Source: an uncultured Clostridium sp. (lineage in GTDB: Bacteria > Bacillota > Clostridia > TANB77 > CAG-508). Taken from it: a stretch of 48,015 nucleotides of DNA. This document shows, piece by piece, positions 25,040 to 34,252 of this stretch. The position numbers and the translations under genes are program-made. Each line of letters opens with the position of its first letter. The first letter of the stretch is position 1. The DNA lies in contig USDF01000004.1 of NCBI GenBank assembly GCA_900553405.1, positions 1 through 48,015 of the forward strand, in the 5' to 3' direction. The notes under the pieces are model-generated. The model saw only the letters and a program-made list of their open reading frames with translations, searched no databases and was not told the DNA's origin.

Positions 25040-25927
25040 TTAGTTATCTTTAAAACCATTTTCTGCTAAATCTTTTAGATATTTTCCATATTCTGTTTTT
25101 TCAAGTGGTTTTGCTAATTCTAATAATTGCTCTTTTGAAATCCATTTATTTAAGTAAGCAATTTCATCTGGAGAACAAACTTGAAGTCCTTGTCTTTTTT
25201 CTATTGTTTGAACAAAACTTGCTGTTTCTAAAAGTGCATCATGTGTTCCTGTATCAAACCAAGTTGTTCCTCTTCCTAATTTTTCTACATTTAGCTTACC
25301 TTGTTTCATATATTCTTCATTAATAGAAGTTATTTCTAGTTCGCCTCTTGCAGATGGTTTTACATTTTTTGCAATTTCAATTACGCTATTAGGATAGAAA
25401 TATAAACCTGGTACAGCATAATTTGATTTTGGAATGCTAGGCTTTTCTTCTATTGATATCGCTCTACCTTCTTCATCTATTTCTACCACACCATATGCTG
25501 TAGGATCTTTTACTAAATATCCGAAAATAGTAGCCTCTTCTCTGCTGTTTGCTCTCTTTAATATTTTAGATAAACGTTCACCATAGAACATATTATCTCC
25601 AAGTATCATTGCTACATCGTCTTTTCCAATAAATTCCTCTCCTATTAAAAATGCTTCTGCAAGTCCTCTTGGTTTTTCTTGAATTTTATACTCAAAATTC
25701 ATTCCCCATTTTGAACCATCGCCAAGTAATGCTTCAAATATAACAATATCCCTTGGTGTAGATATTATTAATACATCTTTTATCCCTGCTTCCATAAGTA
25801 TTGCTAGAGGATAATAAATCATTGGTTTATCATACACTGGCATAATTTGTTTAGAGATAGCAAGTGTTAATGGGTATAATCTTGTTGCACTTCCTCCTGC
25901 AAGTATTATTCCTTTTCTTTTTTTCAT
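25040..25927 (-). CDS. rmlA: Glucose-1-phosphate thymidylyltransferase
   Basis: The enzyme makes dTDP-glucose from dTTP and glucose 1-phosphate, the first step of dTDP-rhamnose and related sugar pathways. Family motifs are GIILAGGSATRLYPLT (nucleotide binding), KQIMPVYDKPMIYYPL, ILGDNMFYG, GVVEIDEEGRAISIEEKP and WFDTGTHDALLE. The length (295 aa) is standard. A sigma-A promoter (TTGAAA, 17 nt, TATTAT) is directly upstream, after the rmlD terminator, so rmlA leads the operon that continues with rmlB and the glycosyltransferases. It has the AGGAATG-type weak ribosome binding site. Confidence 0.96.
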   Translation of the reverse strand: MKKRKGIILAGGSATRLYPLTLAISKQIMPVYDKPMIYYPLAILMEAGIKDVLIISTPRDIVIFEALLGDGSKWGMNFEYKIQEKPRGLAEAFLIGEEFIGKDDVAMILGDNMFYGERLSKILKRANSREEATIFGYLVKDPTAYGVVEIDEEGRAISIEEKPSIPKSNYAVPGLYFYPNSVIEIAKNVKPSARGELEITSINEEYMKQGKLNVEKLGRGTTWFDTGTHDALLETASFVQTIEKRQGLQVCSPDEIAYLNKWISKEQLLELAKPLEKTEYGKYLKDLAENGFKDN

Positions 25928-25962
25928 TCTAAATCATTCCTTTACATTATTTTGACATTCTT

Positions 25963-25991
25963 ATAATATCATTGTTTATAGTATTTTTCAA
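25963..25991 (-). promoter_or_regulatory. Sigma-A-type promoter of the rmlA operon
   Basis: TTGAAA (25986-25991), a 17-nt spacer and TATTAT (25963-25968) on the minus strand, about 36 nt before the rmlA start. Confidence 0.65.
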
Positions 25992-26050
25992 CATATATGA
26001 TTAAATTTATGTGACTTTTGATATTTTATAGAATATATTTTTCATAATAT

Positions 26051-26093
26051 AAAAAATAGTGTGATTAATAAATTAATAATCACACTATTTTTT
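26051..26093 (-). terminator. Intrinsic terminator of rmlD
   Basis: AAAAAATAGTGTGATTA (26051-26067) and TAATCACACTATTTTTT (26077-26093) pair perfectly, right after the rmlD stop codon. It may act in both directions. Confidence 0.85.
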
Positions 26094-26095
26094 TA

Positions 26096-26953
26096 TTACA
26101 TTTCCTTTTCTACCTTTAAGTACCTTTCTAATGCATCTTCCCATGAAGGAACAGCAATTCCTGCATTTAAAATCTTTTCTTTTGAAAGCATTGAATTTGC
26201 TGGTCTTTTAGCTGCACTAGCAAATTCTTCTGAAGTTACAGGGGTTACTTTGCAAGAAATTCCTGCTAATTCATAAATCTTTTTAGTAAACTCATACCAT
26301 GTTGTAAAACCTAAATTAGTCGTATGGTAAATACCATAAGGAATTTTCTTTTCTAATGCCTGATAGATAATGTCTGCCAAATCTACAGCATATGTTGGAC
26401 TACCATGTTGATCACAAACAACTTTTACTTCATCTTTTTCTTTTCCGAACTTAAGCATTGTTCTTACGAAATTTTTACCATCTCCATAAAGCCATGCTGT
26501 TCTAAAAATATAGAAGTTGTTCATGTTTTCTTCAATTGCTTCTTCACCTGCTAATTTAGTTCTTCCATATGCAGTTACTGGTGCTTTTGAATCATCTTCT
26601 TTATAAATTTCTTCTAAAGATAAATCTCCTCCAAAAACATAGTCTGTACTGATATGAACTAATTTGCAATTGTTTTTACTTGCTGCAATTGCCAAATTTC
26701 TTGGTCCGTCGGCATTAATTTTTCTTGCCAACTCTTCCTCTGTTTCTGCTTTGTCAACTGCAGTATATGCTGCACAATTGATAATAACATCTGGCTTAAT
26801 GTTGTATACAAATTCTTCCACTTCTTTAAGATTTGTAATATCTAAAGAAAGCTCTGTCCCAACTACATCTGTTAAAATTAATTCATGCTCCTTGAATCTT
26901 TCTCTTACCGCTTTTGCCAACATTCCGTTAGCTCCTGTAATTAAAATTTTCAT
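26096..26953 (-). CDS. rmlD: dTDP-4-dehydrorhamnose reductase
   Basis: This NAD(P)H-dependent SDR enzyme performs the last step to dTDP-L-rhamnose. The motifs are ITGANGMLAKAV (Rossmann), NCAAYTAVDKAE, HISTDYVFGG, VTAYGRTKLAGEEAI (Tyr-x3-Lys), FRTAWLYGDGKNFV and the C-terminal RPANSMLSKEKI. At 285 aa it is full length. It is transcribed separately from rmlA and rmlB: promoter TTGACA-17-TATCTT upstream and a strong terminator downstream. The 3,5-epimerase gene rmlC, needed for L-rhamnose, is not in this window. Confidence 0.95.
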   Translation of the reverse strand: MKILITGANGMLAKAVRERFKEHELILTDVVGTELSLDITNLKEVEEFVYNIKPDVIINCAAYTAVDKAETEEELARKINADGPRNLAIAASKNNCKLVHISTDYVFGGDLSLEEIYKEDDSKAPVTAYGRTKLAGEEAIEENMNNFYIFRTAWLYGDGKNFVRTMLKFGKEKDEVKVVCDQHGSPTYAVDLADIIYQALEKKIPYGIYHTTNLGFTTWYEFTKKIYELAGISCKVTPVTSEEFASAAKRPANSMLSKEKILNAGIAVPSWEDALERYLKVEKEM

Positions 26954-26991
26954 AAAGATTTTTCCTTCCTTTCTGCAATTTTATATATTAT

Positions 26992-27020
26992 AAGATATAC
27001 CTTATTTCGAAAAATGTCAA
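26992..27020 (-). promoter_or_regulatory. Sigma-A-type promoter of rmlD
   Basis: A perfect TTGACA (27015-27020), a 17-nt spacer and TATCTT (26992-26997) on the minus strand, directly after the glf stop. Confidence 0.7.
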
Positions 27021-27024
27021 ATTT

Positions 27025-28131
27025 TTAGTAATTTTCCTCTTTAACTAAATCTAAACTAGCTCTTATAACTTTATCCATGTCATAATATTTGTAATTTCCT
27101 AGTCTTCCACCAAATATAACATTTTTATTTTCTTTTGCTAATTCTTTATATTGTTCAAATAATTTTGTATTTTTTTCATCATTTACTGGATAATATGCTT
27201 CATCTCCTAGTTTCCAATCTCTTGGATATTCTTTTGTTATAATAGTTCCTTTGCAATCATTAAATTCAAAATGTTTATGTTCTATAATTCTTGTATACTT
27301 TTCATTATGACTAGTATAATTTACAACTGCTACCCCTTGATAATTATCTACATCTTCATATATTTCATTTTCAAATTTTAATGATCTATATTCTAAGTTT
27401 CCTAATTTGTAGCCAAAGAATTCATCAATCATACCTGTATATAAAACTTTTTCTGCAAGTTCATTGTATTTTTCTTTATTTTTTAAATAGTCAGCATTAA
27501 GTTCTATATCACATTTTTCTAACATTTTTTCTATTATTATATTATATCCTCCAATTGGAATTCCTTGGTATCTATCATTGAAATAATTATTATTAAAAGT
27601 AAATCTTACTGGTAGACGTTTTATAATAAATGCTGGTAGTTCTTTGCAATCTCTTCCCCATTGTTTTTCAGTATATTCTTTTACCAATTTTTCATATATA
27701 TCTTTTCCAACTAAAGAAATAGCTTGTTCTTCTAAATTTGTAGGATTTTCTACTCCATATTTTTGTTTTTGTTCTTCTATTTTTTCTTTTGCTTGCTTAG
27801 GAGTTACAATTCCCCATAATTTTGAAAAAGTATTCATATTAAAAGGCAAATTGTACAATTCTCCTTTATAATTTGCGATTGGTGAATTTATATAATTATT
27901 AAATTCTGCAAATTGATTAACATAGTTCCATATTTCTTTATCACTAGTATGAAATATATGTGCACCATATTTATGTACATTTATATTATTAATTTTTTCA
28001 CAGTAAATATTTCCTCCAATATGATTTCTTCTGTCTATTACTAAACATTTTTTATTTCTTTTGGTCATTTCATATGCAAAAGTTGCTCCAAATAAACCTG
28101 CTCCAACTATTAAATAATCATATTTTTTCAT
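27025..28131 (-). CDS. glf: UDP-galactopyranose mutase
   Basis: This flavoenzyme converts UDP-galactopyranose to UDP-galactofuranose. The N-terminal FAD motif YLIVGAGLFGATFAYE is followed by the typical RRNHIGGNIYCE, HKYGAHIFHTSD, GKDIYEKLVKEYTEKQWG, LPVRFTFNNNYF, YQGIPIGGYNIIIEKML, and the C-terminal GGRLGNYKYYDMDKVI. The length (368 aa) is usual. With galE in the same window, the cell can make UDP-Galf from UDP-glucose, so galactofuranose is a likely constituent of the exported glycan. It is followed by the rmlD promoter and preceded by the terminator of the GH25 gene. Confidence 0.97.
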   Translation of the reverse strand: MKKYDYLIVGAGLFGATFAYEMTKRNKKCLVIDRRNHIGGNIYCEKINNINVHKYGAHIFHTSDKEIWNYVNQFAEFNNYINSPIANYKGELYNLPFNMNTFSKLWGIVTPKQAKEKIEEQKQKYGVENPTNLEEQAISLVGKDIYEKLVKEYTEKQWGRDCKELPAFIIKRLPVRFTFNNNYFNDRYQGIPIGGYNIIIEKMLEKCDIELNADYLKNKEKYNELAEKVLYTGMIDEFFGYKLGNLEYRSLKFENEIYEDVDNYQGVAVVNYTSHNEKYTRIIEHKHFEFNDCKGTIITKEYPRDWKLGDEAYYPVNDEKNTKLFEQYKELAKENKNVIFGGRLGNYKYYDMDKVIRASLDLVKEENY

Positions 28132-28154
28132 TTCTTTCTCCCTTCTTAAGGTAC

Positions 28155-28192
28155 AAAAAAGTAATAGTAGTACCTTATACCACTATTACTTT
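28155..28192 (-). terminator. Intrinsic terminator of the GH25 gene
   Basis: AAAGTAATAGT (28158-28168) and ACTATTACTTT (28182-28192) pair perfectly; read on the minus strand the hairpin is followed by TTTTTTG. Confidence 0.75.
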
Positions 28193-28219
28193 ATCATTAC
28201 TTTTTTATTTTTTCAACTA

Positions 28220-29851
28220 TTAATATATAATTTGTACTTCTTTATTTGCACTTAACATTCTTGCTTTATAACCAACATTCATATCTACATTTCCAATTAT
28301 TCCATCTACTGTACCTTTATCAGTATATTGCCACATAATGTATTTTCCTTCATAATCAGATGGTTTAGCTAAAGGATCATCTTGTGTTGCTCCTGTATAA
28401 TGTGCAAGCCATACAGAATATGATGATAATTTACTCATATCTAATTTTTCTTTTAGCCACCATTTATTTGCATATATCATTGGCTCATATCCTGCTTTTT
28501 CTATTGTTTCACAGAATGCTTTTACTACTTTTGTTCTTTGCTCTACTGTTAAATTATCTGCTCTTCCTAATTTATTTGGATGAGAAGATTCTTCAGTATC
28601 TATGGCTATAGGATATGTAATTTTGTATTTTTTAATTAAATTCAATGTAAAATTTGCTTCTTCTATAGCTTCTTGCTCATTTATTGCTTGAGAAAAGAAG
28701 TATACCCCAACTTCTATATTTTTGTTTATGGCTCCATTAATATTTTCTACAAATTTAGAATCTTGTACTAGCTTTCCATTTATTCCATCTGAAGATACTC
28801 CATATCCTCTAATTCCTGCCCTTATCATAGCAAACTCTACGCCGTTTTCTTTAACTTTTTTCCAATCTATTGTATCTTGATATGTAGATACATCTATACC
28901 TTTTTTTGTTGTATTTTGAATTTTGTCAACAATCTCTATTTCAATTGCTTCTATTTTTAAATTTCTTCCTGTAGTTCCTGCTACTTGTCCATCTGATTTC
29001 CATTCTTGCCATCCTATATTTTGTACATGTACCCTATATTTAACACTATAATTTGGCATATTGTTTAATTTTATCTTTATTGCCTCTACATTCAAACTTC
29101 TTCCTGTAGTTCCTGCAATTTGTTCTTCATTTTTCCAATCTTGCCAACCTACAGTTTGAACATGGGCTTGATATTGTATATTTGCTGTATTATCTACTCC
29201 TTTTAGTCTAATTTTAAGTGCTTCTATTCCAAGTGATTTGCCTGTTGTTCCTGATGTATGTCCATTTATTCTAGAATAATCATTTTCCCAACCTATCATT
29301 GAAACATGAGAGTTATATTCTACTGATATATTTTTTACTGGAACAATTTTTATTTGAATAGCTTCTATTCTCAAGCTTTTTCCTTCTGTACCCGCTACTT
29401 GTCCATCTTCTTTCCATTCCTGCCAACCTATATTTTGTATATGTACTCTATATTGTATTTTATACTTTTTTGTTCCTTCTAAATTTATCTTTATAGCTTC
29501 TAATCTTAAATTTTTACCTTCTGTTCCTGATGTTTGTCCATTTTCTTTCCAACCTTGCCAACCTATGTTTTGAACATGAGCTTGATATTTAATTTTTAAA
29601 CCACTTGGTGCATTTTTTAAATTAATTTTCATAGCTTCTAGTCTCAAACTTTTTCCTTCTGTTCCTGACAATTGACCATCTTTTTTAGAATATTCTTGTT
29701 CCCAGCCAATATTTTGAACATGTGAATAATACACTATTGATACATTTTCTGATGTAGCCGCATAGCTTTTTATAAAGTTAGGATATATAGCCAAAAATAA
29801 AATTGTAAAGAAAGTAACTATCCAAATAATTTTTTTAATAGCTTTTCTCAT
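28220..29851 (-). CDS. Secreted GH25 lysozyme with six N-terminal ChW repeats, 543 aa
   Basis: The start is ATG 29849-29851 behind AAGGGGG. A signal peptide covers residues 1 to about 31 (basic MRKAIKKI, hydrophobic core, cleavage near SYAATS). Six clostridial hydrophobic-with-conserved-Trp repeats of about 45-48 residues follow, each with HVQNIGWQ, a WK...GQ segment, GTxGKSLRLEA and IKI. The C-terminal GH25 domain (about residues 330-535) has GIDVSTYQDTIDWKKVK, MIRAGIRGYG, GVYFFSQA, YPIAIDTEES and IMWQYTDKG, with the catalytic Asp and Glu in the first and fourth motifs. It should cut peptidoglycan at the cell surface, with ChW repeats as a surface anchor. It is a separate unit inside the glycan region. 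Confidence 0.95.
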   Translation of the reverse strand: MRKAIKKIIWIVTFFTILFLAIYPNFIKSYAATSENVSIVYYSHVQNIGWEQEYSKKDGQLSGTEGKSLRLEAMKINLKNAPSGLKIKYQAHVQNIGWQGWKENGQTSGTEGKNLRLEAIKINLEGTKKYKIQYRVHIQNIGWQEWKEDGQVAGTEGKSLRIEAIQIKIVPVKNISVEYNSHVSMIGWENDYSRINGHTSGTTGKSLGIEALKIRLKGVDNTANIQYQAHVQTVGWQDWKNEEQIAGTTGRSLNVEAIKIKLNNMPNYSVKYRVHVQNIGWQEWKSDGQVAGTTGRNLKIEAIEIEIVDKIQNTTKKGIDVSTYQDTIDWKKVKENGVEFAMIRAGIRGYGVSSDGINGKLVQDSKFVENINGAINKNIEVGVYFFSQAINEQEAIEEANFTLNLIKKYKITYPIAIDTEESSHPNKLGRADNLTVEQRTKVVKAFCETIEKAGYEPMIYANKWWLKEKLDMSKLSSYSVWLAHYTGATQDDPLAKPSDYEGKYIMWQYTDKGTVDGIIGNVDMNVGYKARMLSANKEVQIIY

Positions 29852-29917
29852 ATAATCCCCCTTAAACACTTTTCTTTATATTTTTAGTATACTATACTTG
29901 TATATACAAATTCAATG

Positions 29918-31159
29918 TTAATTCTTTCCAATGGTTTTAACTCCTTTTCTTTTTGTATATGCTTCTTTTATATATACTAAACTTAATAACACCGCTAGAA
30001 CAATTGTTATGATAACATTTGAAATACTTGCGCCTCTCATACCCATACCCTTAATTAACATTTTTGGCACAATTAATGCAACTATAGATGATATTATATA
30101 TATGTATGTTGTTACTTTTTGCTTTCTTATGGTTGTAGATACACTTAGCATTAATATTGATATTGCATAAAAGCATCCAGATAATACTAATATAAGTAAA
30201 TCTATTTTATATTCATTTAAATTAACTCCATATATTAAATTTAAAATTGGTATACCTATGAAGAAGCAAACTACTTCAACTAATATTGTAAGTATTACTA
30301 TCAATAATATTAAAATAGCAATAGTTCTTGTAAATTCTTTTATTTTTCCGCCGTTCCAATATTCACCAAATGCTTTAAACATAGGTTTTATTATAAACAT
30401 GCTAGCTAGATTAATAGTAAATGTAGGTAAATATATAATATTATAATATGTTTGCATATCATAATCACCTGTACCATCAATAGCATATTTAACAGCATTT
30501 GTTATATATAAACTAAGTAATGTTGATATACATATCGGAAAACATTCCTTTAATAATACTTTTAAACTATTTACATTAAAATCTATTTTTTCATTTGTAT
30601 ATTTTTTTATTTTATTTAAATCATATAATAAAAATAATCCTAAATTCGTAACAAAAAGCACTAATGTTGAAATAGTAAGATTTTTAGTTATAACATCTGC
30701 TATAAGAAATGCTATAATAGCCATTAAATTTCTAATTACTACAGATTTACTTCCAATGTCTAATCTTCCTTGTATTTGAAATTCGCCCTGATATGTTTCA
30801 CTTAAGTTATCTATTACACGAAATAGAATTAATAATAAACATATAGTTAATTTTTCTAATTCATAGCCACTGATAATTACAAATGCAATACCTATTATAA
30901 ACATAATTGTTACAACAACTACTCTTAAAGCCAAGTATTCACCAAATTTATATTTTCTATTTACATCTGTTACTTGATATACTCTAATTCCATAATCTCC
31001 AATTGCATTTAAAATTACAGAAGTTGCAAATGCAATTGAAAATATTCCTGCTGCAGTAGTACCATTTATTCTTGTACAAAATAAAAGTAACACTGCACTA
31101 AGCATTGCTGCCACAACACTTGATATACTATTCCATATAAACTCTGATTTTTTTACCAT
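29918..31159 (-). CDS. Wzx-type flippase (oligosaccharide translocase), 413 aa
   Basis: Twelve or so hydrophobic segments cover the whole length, with the polysaccharide-biosynthesis N-terminal pattern IWNSISSVVAAMLSAVLLLF, then GDYGIRVYQV and later LYITNAVKYAIDG and FGEYWNGGK. This is the MATE-like Wzx/MVF family that flips lipid-linked glycan units across the membrane. It heads toward the GH25 gene and is preceded, within 24 nt, by a GT2 gene. No clear Wzy polymerase accompanies it; an ABC exporter pair lies elsewhere in the region, so two export routes may operate. Confidence 0.85.
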   Translation of the reverse strand: MVKKSEFIWNSISSVVAAMLSAVLLLFCTRINGTTAAGIFSIAFATSVILNAIGDYGIRVYQVTDVNRKYKFGEYLALRVVVVTIMFIIGIAFVIISGYELEKLTICLLLILFRVIDNLSETYQGEFQIQGRLDIGSKSVVIRNLMAIIAFLIADVITKNLTISTLVLFVTNLGLFLLYDLNKIKKYTNEKIDFNVNSLKVLLKECFPICISTLLSLYITNAVKYAIDGTGDYDMQTYYNIIYLPTFTINLASMFIIKPMFKAFGEYWNGGKIKEFTRTIAILILLIVILTILVEVVCFFIGIPILNLIYGVNLNEYKIDLLILVLSGCFYAISILMLSVSTTIRKQKVTTYIYIISSIVALIVPKMLIKGMGMRGASISNVIITIVLAVLLSLVYIKEAYTKRKGVKTIGKN

Positions 31160-31182
31160 TTGTTTTTTCCTTTTCTCTAAAC

Positions 31183-32097
31183 TTAAATTTTTCCAATTAA
31201 AAACATAAATCTTAGCATTATTTCATCTATTATGTTTTGCCTAAACATTTTTGGATAAAACACTTTTTTTAATGCTATTTTCAAATTATATTTTCTATTC
31301 GTAAAAAGAGATAATAATTTTTTATTTTCTTCTGAAAGTTCTTTATAAAAACACTTATCAAATTTTAGAATTTGTAGTTTTACCATTTTAAAATAATCAC
31401 CAAATATAAAATTTTTTATTCTATATATTTGAAGCTTTATAAAAGATTTTCCACAAGCACTAACATTGTTTCCATGTCTTCTATATTTTATTGTAGCTAT
31501 TTTGTCATATATAACATCTCCTAACCCTGCACACACAAAATATGTCCACCAATCATGACTACAAATATCTTCGCTTCCATTTTCTAAAATAATCTTTCTT
31601 GCATTTTCATTAATAACACTACATGTTCCTAAAGTGATAGCATCTACAATAGAATTTCTAAATGAAGGGCCTTTTTTCCATCCTTTAAAATGTTCTTTAA
31701 AGTTCATTTCTCCATCATAATAATCATAGTCTGAAAAATACATTAAAACTTTATTATTATCTTTTTTATTTAAGTTTTCTACTGCTCTTTCTATTTTAAA
31801 TTCCATCCAAATATCATCTTGGTCGCAAAATGCATAATATTTAAAACCTTTTGCATTTTCTAATACTTTAAAAAAGCTCTTTATATACCCAATATTTTTT
31901 CCTTCTTCTAATATAATTAGGCCTTTATTGGCATATTCTTTTAAAATATTTACTGTTCCATCTTTTGAACCATCATCTCTTACAAAAATTTTTATATTTT
32001 TATAAGTCTGATTTATAATACTATCCAATTGTTCTTTTATCCATTTTTCTCCATTATAAGTTGACATTACTACCGCAACTTCTTCATTTTCTTGCAT
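31183..32097 (-). CDS. GT2 glycosyltransferase, 304 aa
   Basis: The GT-A fold begins VVMSTYNGEKWIKEQLDSI, then RDDGSKDGT, the metal site YAFCDQDDIW, and a C-terminal part with CSHDWWTYFVCAG and KYRRHGNNVSA. There is no membrane segment. It resembles rhamnosyltransferase/WfgS-type enzymes that add sugars to a lipid-linked intermediate on the cytoplasmic face. It is a paralogue of the proteins at 39399 and 43486, sharing the DQDDIW motif, HDWW/HDYW/HDW and the RxHGxN/RQHRxN motif. It lies 16 nt from the next GT2 gene upstream and 23 nt before the flippase gene. Donor and acceptor unknown. Confidence 0.88.
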   Translation of the reverse strand: MQENEEVAVVMSTYNGEKWIKEQLDSIINQTYKNIKIFVRDDGSKDGTVNILKEYANKGLIILEEGKNIGYIKSFFKVLENAKGFKYYAFCDQDDIWMEFKIERAVENLNKKDNNKVLMYFSDYDYYDGEMNFKEHFKGWKKGPSFRNSIVDAITLGTCSVINENARKIILENGSEDICSHDWWTYFVCAGLGDVIYDKIATIKYRRHGNNVSACGKSFIKLQIYRIKNFIFGDYFKMVKLQILKFDKCFYKELSEENKKLLSLFTNRKYNLKIALKKVFYPKMFRQNIIDEIMLRFMFLIGKI

Positions 32098-32113
32098 TTA
32101 TGCCTCCATAATA

Positions 32114-33154
32114 TTACCATTTTATATCTATTTTTAATTTATCTATCATAAAACGATATAATACTAAAAACGCTTTATACATTCCTAACTTATATACTTT
32201 TTTCATAACAGCTATTTTTAAATTAGAAGAATTATGTGTTAAATTATACCAAATATTTAAATATTTGCATTTTTTCCAACCTGGAAATTCTGTATTTAAA
32301 TAATTTTTTACTATTTTATATGTTTCTTTAAAATTTTTCTTATCATAAGATAATCTAAAAGTAAATGAAACTGCAAAATGTAGAAATGCCATTGCATCTA
32401 ATACTTCTAATAGTTTTTTATTTTTTTCTTCATAAATTTTTCTTACATCTACCATAGCATTTTGTGTAGATTCTATTTGTTCTTTTTTAATTGTTCCCAT
32501 TATAGAATCTGATCTTACCATGTAATAATATAAACTATCTTCAATAAAAGTAATTGTTTTTGTTCTTAAATATACTAAACATAAAAACATCATGTCATCT
32601 AATACCCTTGGTGGGTTTGGAAGATTATCCATTCCTTTTAATATTTCAGCTTTATAAAGTTTGTTCCATAAAGCTGTATTTATTGATAATATGTCTTCTG
32701 GATTTTTTTCCATATCTATTTTTTCATTTTTATGTTTTGTCATTTCTCTAGAATATAAATGACCTGTATCTACATCTATTCTGTCAAATCCACATACAGA
32801 TATGTCTGAATTTGTTTCTTTTGCAGCATTATATAATTTTTCTGCATAATCTAAAGCTATATAATCATCTGAGTCTGTAAATGCTATGTATTCTCCTTTT
32901 GCAACTTTTATTCCGTCAAATCTACCTTTCCAAACTCCTTCATTTTTCTTATCAATTATAACTATATTTTTATCTTTATATTTTTCTTCGTATTCCATTA
33001 AAATTGATAAACAGTTATCTGGTGAACCATCATGTATGCAAATTATTTCTACTCCATCTAATGTTTGATTTACTAAACTATCCATACTTCTTCTTAAATA
33101 TTTTTCAACTTTATATACAGGAACAATTATACTTACTTTTATTTTTTCACTCAT
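32114..33154 (-). CDS. GT2 glycosyltransferase, EpsJ-like, 346 aa
   Basis: The GT-A domain (about 1-220) starts VSIIVPVYKVEKYLRRSMDSLVNQ, followed by CIHDGSPDNC and the metal site AFTDSDDYIALDYAE. The C-terminal 120 residues are basic and helical. It matches exopolysaccharide transferases of the EpsJ/WcaA type that work on undecaprenyl-linked intermediates at the inner membrane face. It lies 15 nt after the DUF2304 gene and 16 nt before the next GT2 gene, in a tight operon. No membrane helix is seen. Sugar specificity is unknown. Confidence 0.88.
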   Translation of the reverse strand: MSEKIKVSIIVPVYKVEKYLRRSMDSLVNQTLDGVEIICIHDGSPDNCLSILMEYEEKYKDKNIVIIDKKNEGVWKGRFDGIKVAKGEYIAFTDSDDYIALDYAEKLYNAAKETNSDISVCGFDRIDVDTGHLYSREMTKHKNEKIDMEKNPEDILSINTALWNKLYKAEILKGMDNLPNPPRVLDDMMFLCLVYLRTKTITFIEDSLYYYMVRSDSIMGTIKKEQIESTQNAMVDVRKIYEEKNKKLLEVLDAMAFLHFAVSFTFRLSYDKKNFKETYKIVKNYLNTEFPGWKKCKYLNIWYNLTHNSSNLKIAVMKKVYKLGMYKAFLVLYRFMIDKLKIDIKW

Positions 33155-33169
33155 TTTTTTACCTCTTTC

Positions 33170-33520
33170 TTATTTATCTTCTTTATCTTTTTCTTCTAAT
33201 TCTTTTAATGCAATATAATGGTCTAAATCTTTTATTTTTTCATTTAGTGCCGTAATAGTTACATTATTTCCGAAAACTTCTATTAGTAAGAAAGTCATTA
33301 TTATAAGGAAAACAAAATTTACTGGTGCCACAAATCCTAATTTTTCAGCTATCCATTCTACCCCTCCTGAAAAAATGCTCATTAGTATTAATGCAAGACT
33401 TCCAGCCATCCAAACTACTGAATTTGTTACTTTTAATTTTGCTTGTTTTATTCTTCTTATACATAATACAAATGATAAAATAGAACATATAATTAATATT
33501 ACTCTTAATGTTATTGACAT
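33170..33520 (-). CDS. DUF2304 small membrane protein, 116 aa
   Basis: Three hydrophobic helices (about 4-20, 34-52, 66-88) are followed by a charged C-terminal tail ending in a Lys/Glu/Asp-rich stretch. The pattern RIKQAKLKVTNSVVW and FVAPVNFVFLIIMTFLLI fits the DUF2304 family, which is usually encoded immediately next to a DPM-type GT2 gene. Here the GT2 stop (33522) and this gene's start (33520) overlap, the same pairing. It may anchor or assist that GT2 or act in flipping its lipid product, which is inference from neighbourhood. Confidence 0.85.
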   Translation of the reverse strand: MSITLRVILIICSILSFVLCIRRIKQAKLKVTNSVVWMAGSLALILMSIFSGGVEWIAEKLGFVAPVNFVFLIIMTFLLIEVFGNNVTITALNEKIKDLDHYIALKELEEKDKEDK

Positions 33521-33521
33521 T

Positions 33522-34220
33522 TTATATTCCTCCTTTATTTTTTCTAGTTGTAGAACGAATAAATAGTATTGAAAATATCATATTAAACATATATTCAATT
33601 GCTTTTAAAGGTTTTAAGTAGCTTTCTCCAAATTCTCTATCACTCATTTCTACTTGTACTTCTTTAATTTTCATTCCTCTTTTTATTAGATAAACTAATG
33701 TGTCTGGTTCAGGTGTTAAACTCTTATTTTTTACAAATTCTTCTATTGCTTGTTTGTTATATGCTCTCATTCCTGATGTTGTGTCTTTAATTTTTTTCCA
33801 TGTTGTAATTTTTATGCAAAATGATATTAAATTGCTTCCTAACATTCTTAAAGAATAAGGTTTCTTTTCGTTTGCAAATCTTGAACCTATTGCTACATCA
33901 CAATTTCCTTTTTCAATTTCTTTCACTAAATCTTTTAAATATTTAGCTTGATGCTGTCCATCTCCATCAAATTGAATTGCTATATCATATCCTTTTTGAT
34001 ATGCATATTTCATTCCTACTTGTATTCCTGAAGTTAATCCATAATTTACTGGTAAAGATAGCATGTGAAAGTTATTTCTCTCACATACTTCTTTTGTATT
34101 ATCTTTTGAACAATCATTTACTATTATGTAATCATAATTTGTATTTGACGTTACATCTTTTACTGTTTTTTCTATGTTTAGAGCTTCATTGTATGCTGGT
34201 ATTATTAGTAGCACTTTCAT
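33522..34220 (-). CDS. GT2 dolichyl-phosphate mannose synthase-like glycosyltransferase, 232 aa
   Basis: The protein is a bare GT-A domain: LLIIPAYNEALNIEKTVKDV at the N-terminus, VNDCSKDNTKEVC, the metal-binding IQFDGDGQHQAKYLKDL, and GSRFANEKKPYSLRMLGSN and ISFCIKITTWKKIKDTTSGMRAYN. The size and motifs fit DPM-like synthases that form polyprenyl-phosphate sugars. It overlaps the DUF2304 gene by its stop and follows a DUF2142 gene, so the three may form a lipid-sugar donor module. A C-terminal membrane segment is absent. Confidence 0.88.
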   Translation of the reverse strand: MKVLLIIPAYNEALNIEKTVKDVTSNTNYDYIIVNDCSKDNTKEVCERNNFHMLSLPVNYGLTSGIQVGMKYAYQKGYDIAIQFDGDGQHQAKYLKDLVKEIEKGNCDVAIGSRFANEKKPYSLRMLGSNLISFCIKITTWKKIKDTTSGMRAYNKQAIEEFVKNKSLTPEPDTLVYLIKRGMKIKEVQVEMSDREFGESYLKPLKAIEYMFNMIFSILFIRSTTRKNKGGI

Positions 34221-34252
34221 ATTTTTGTTCTCCTTTTAGTTTCCACTTTCTA

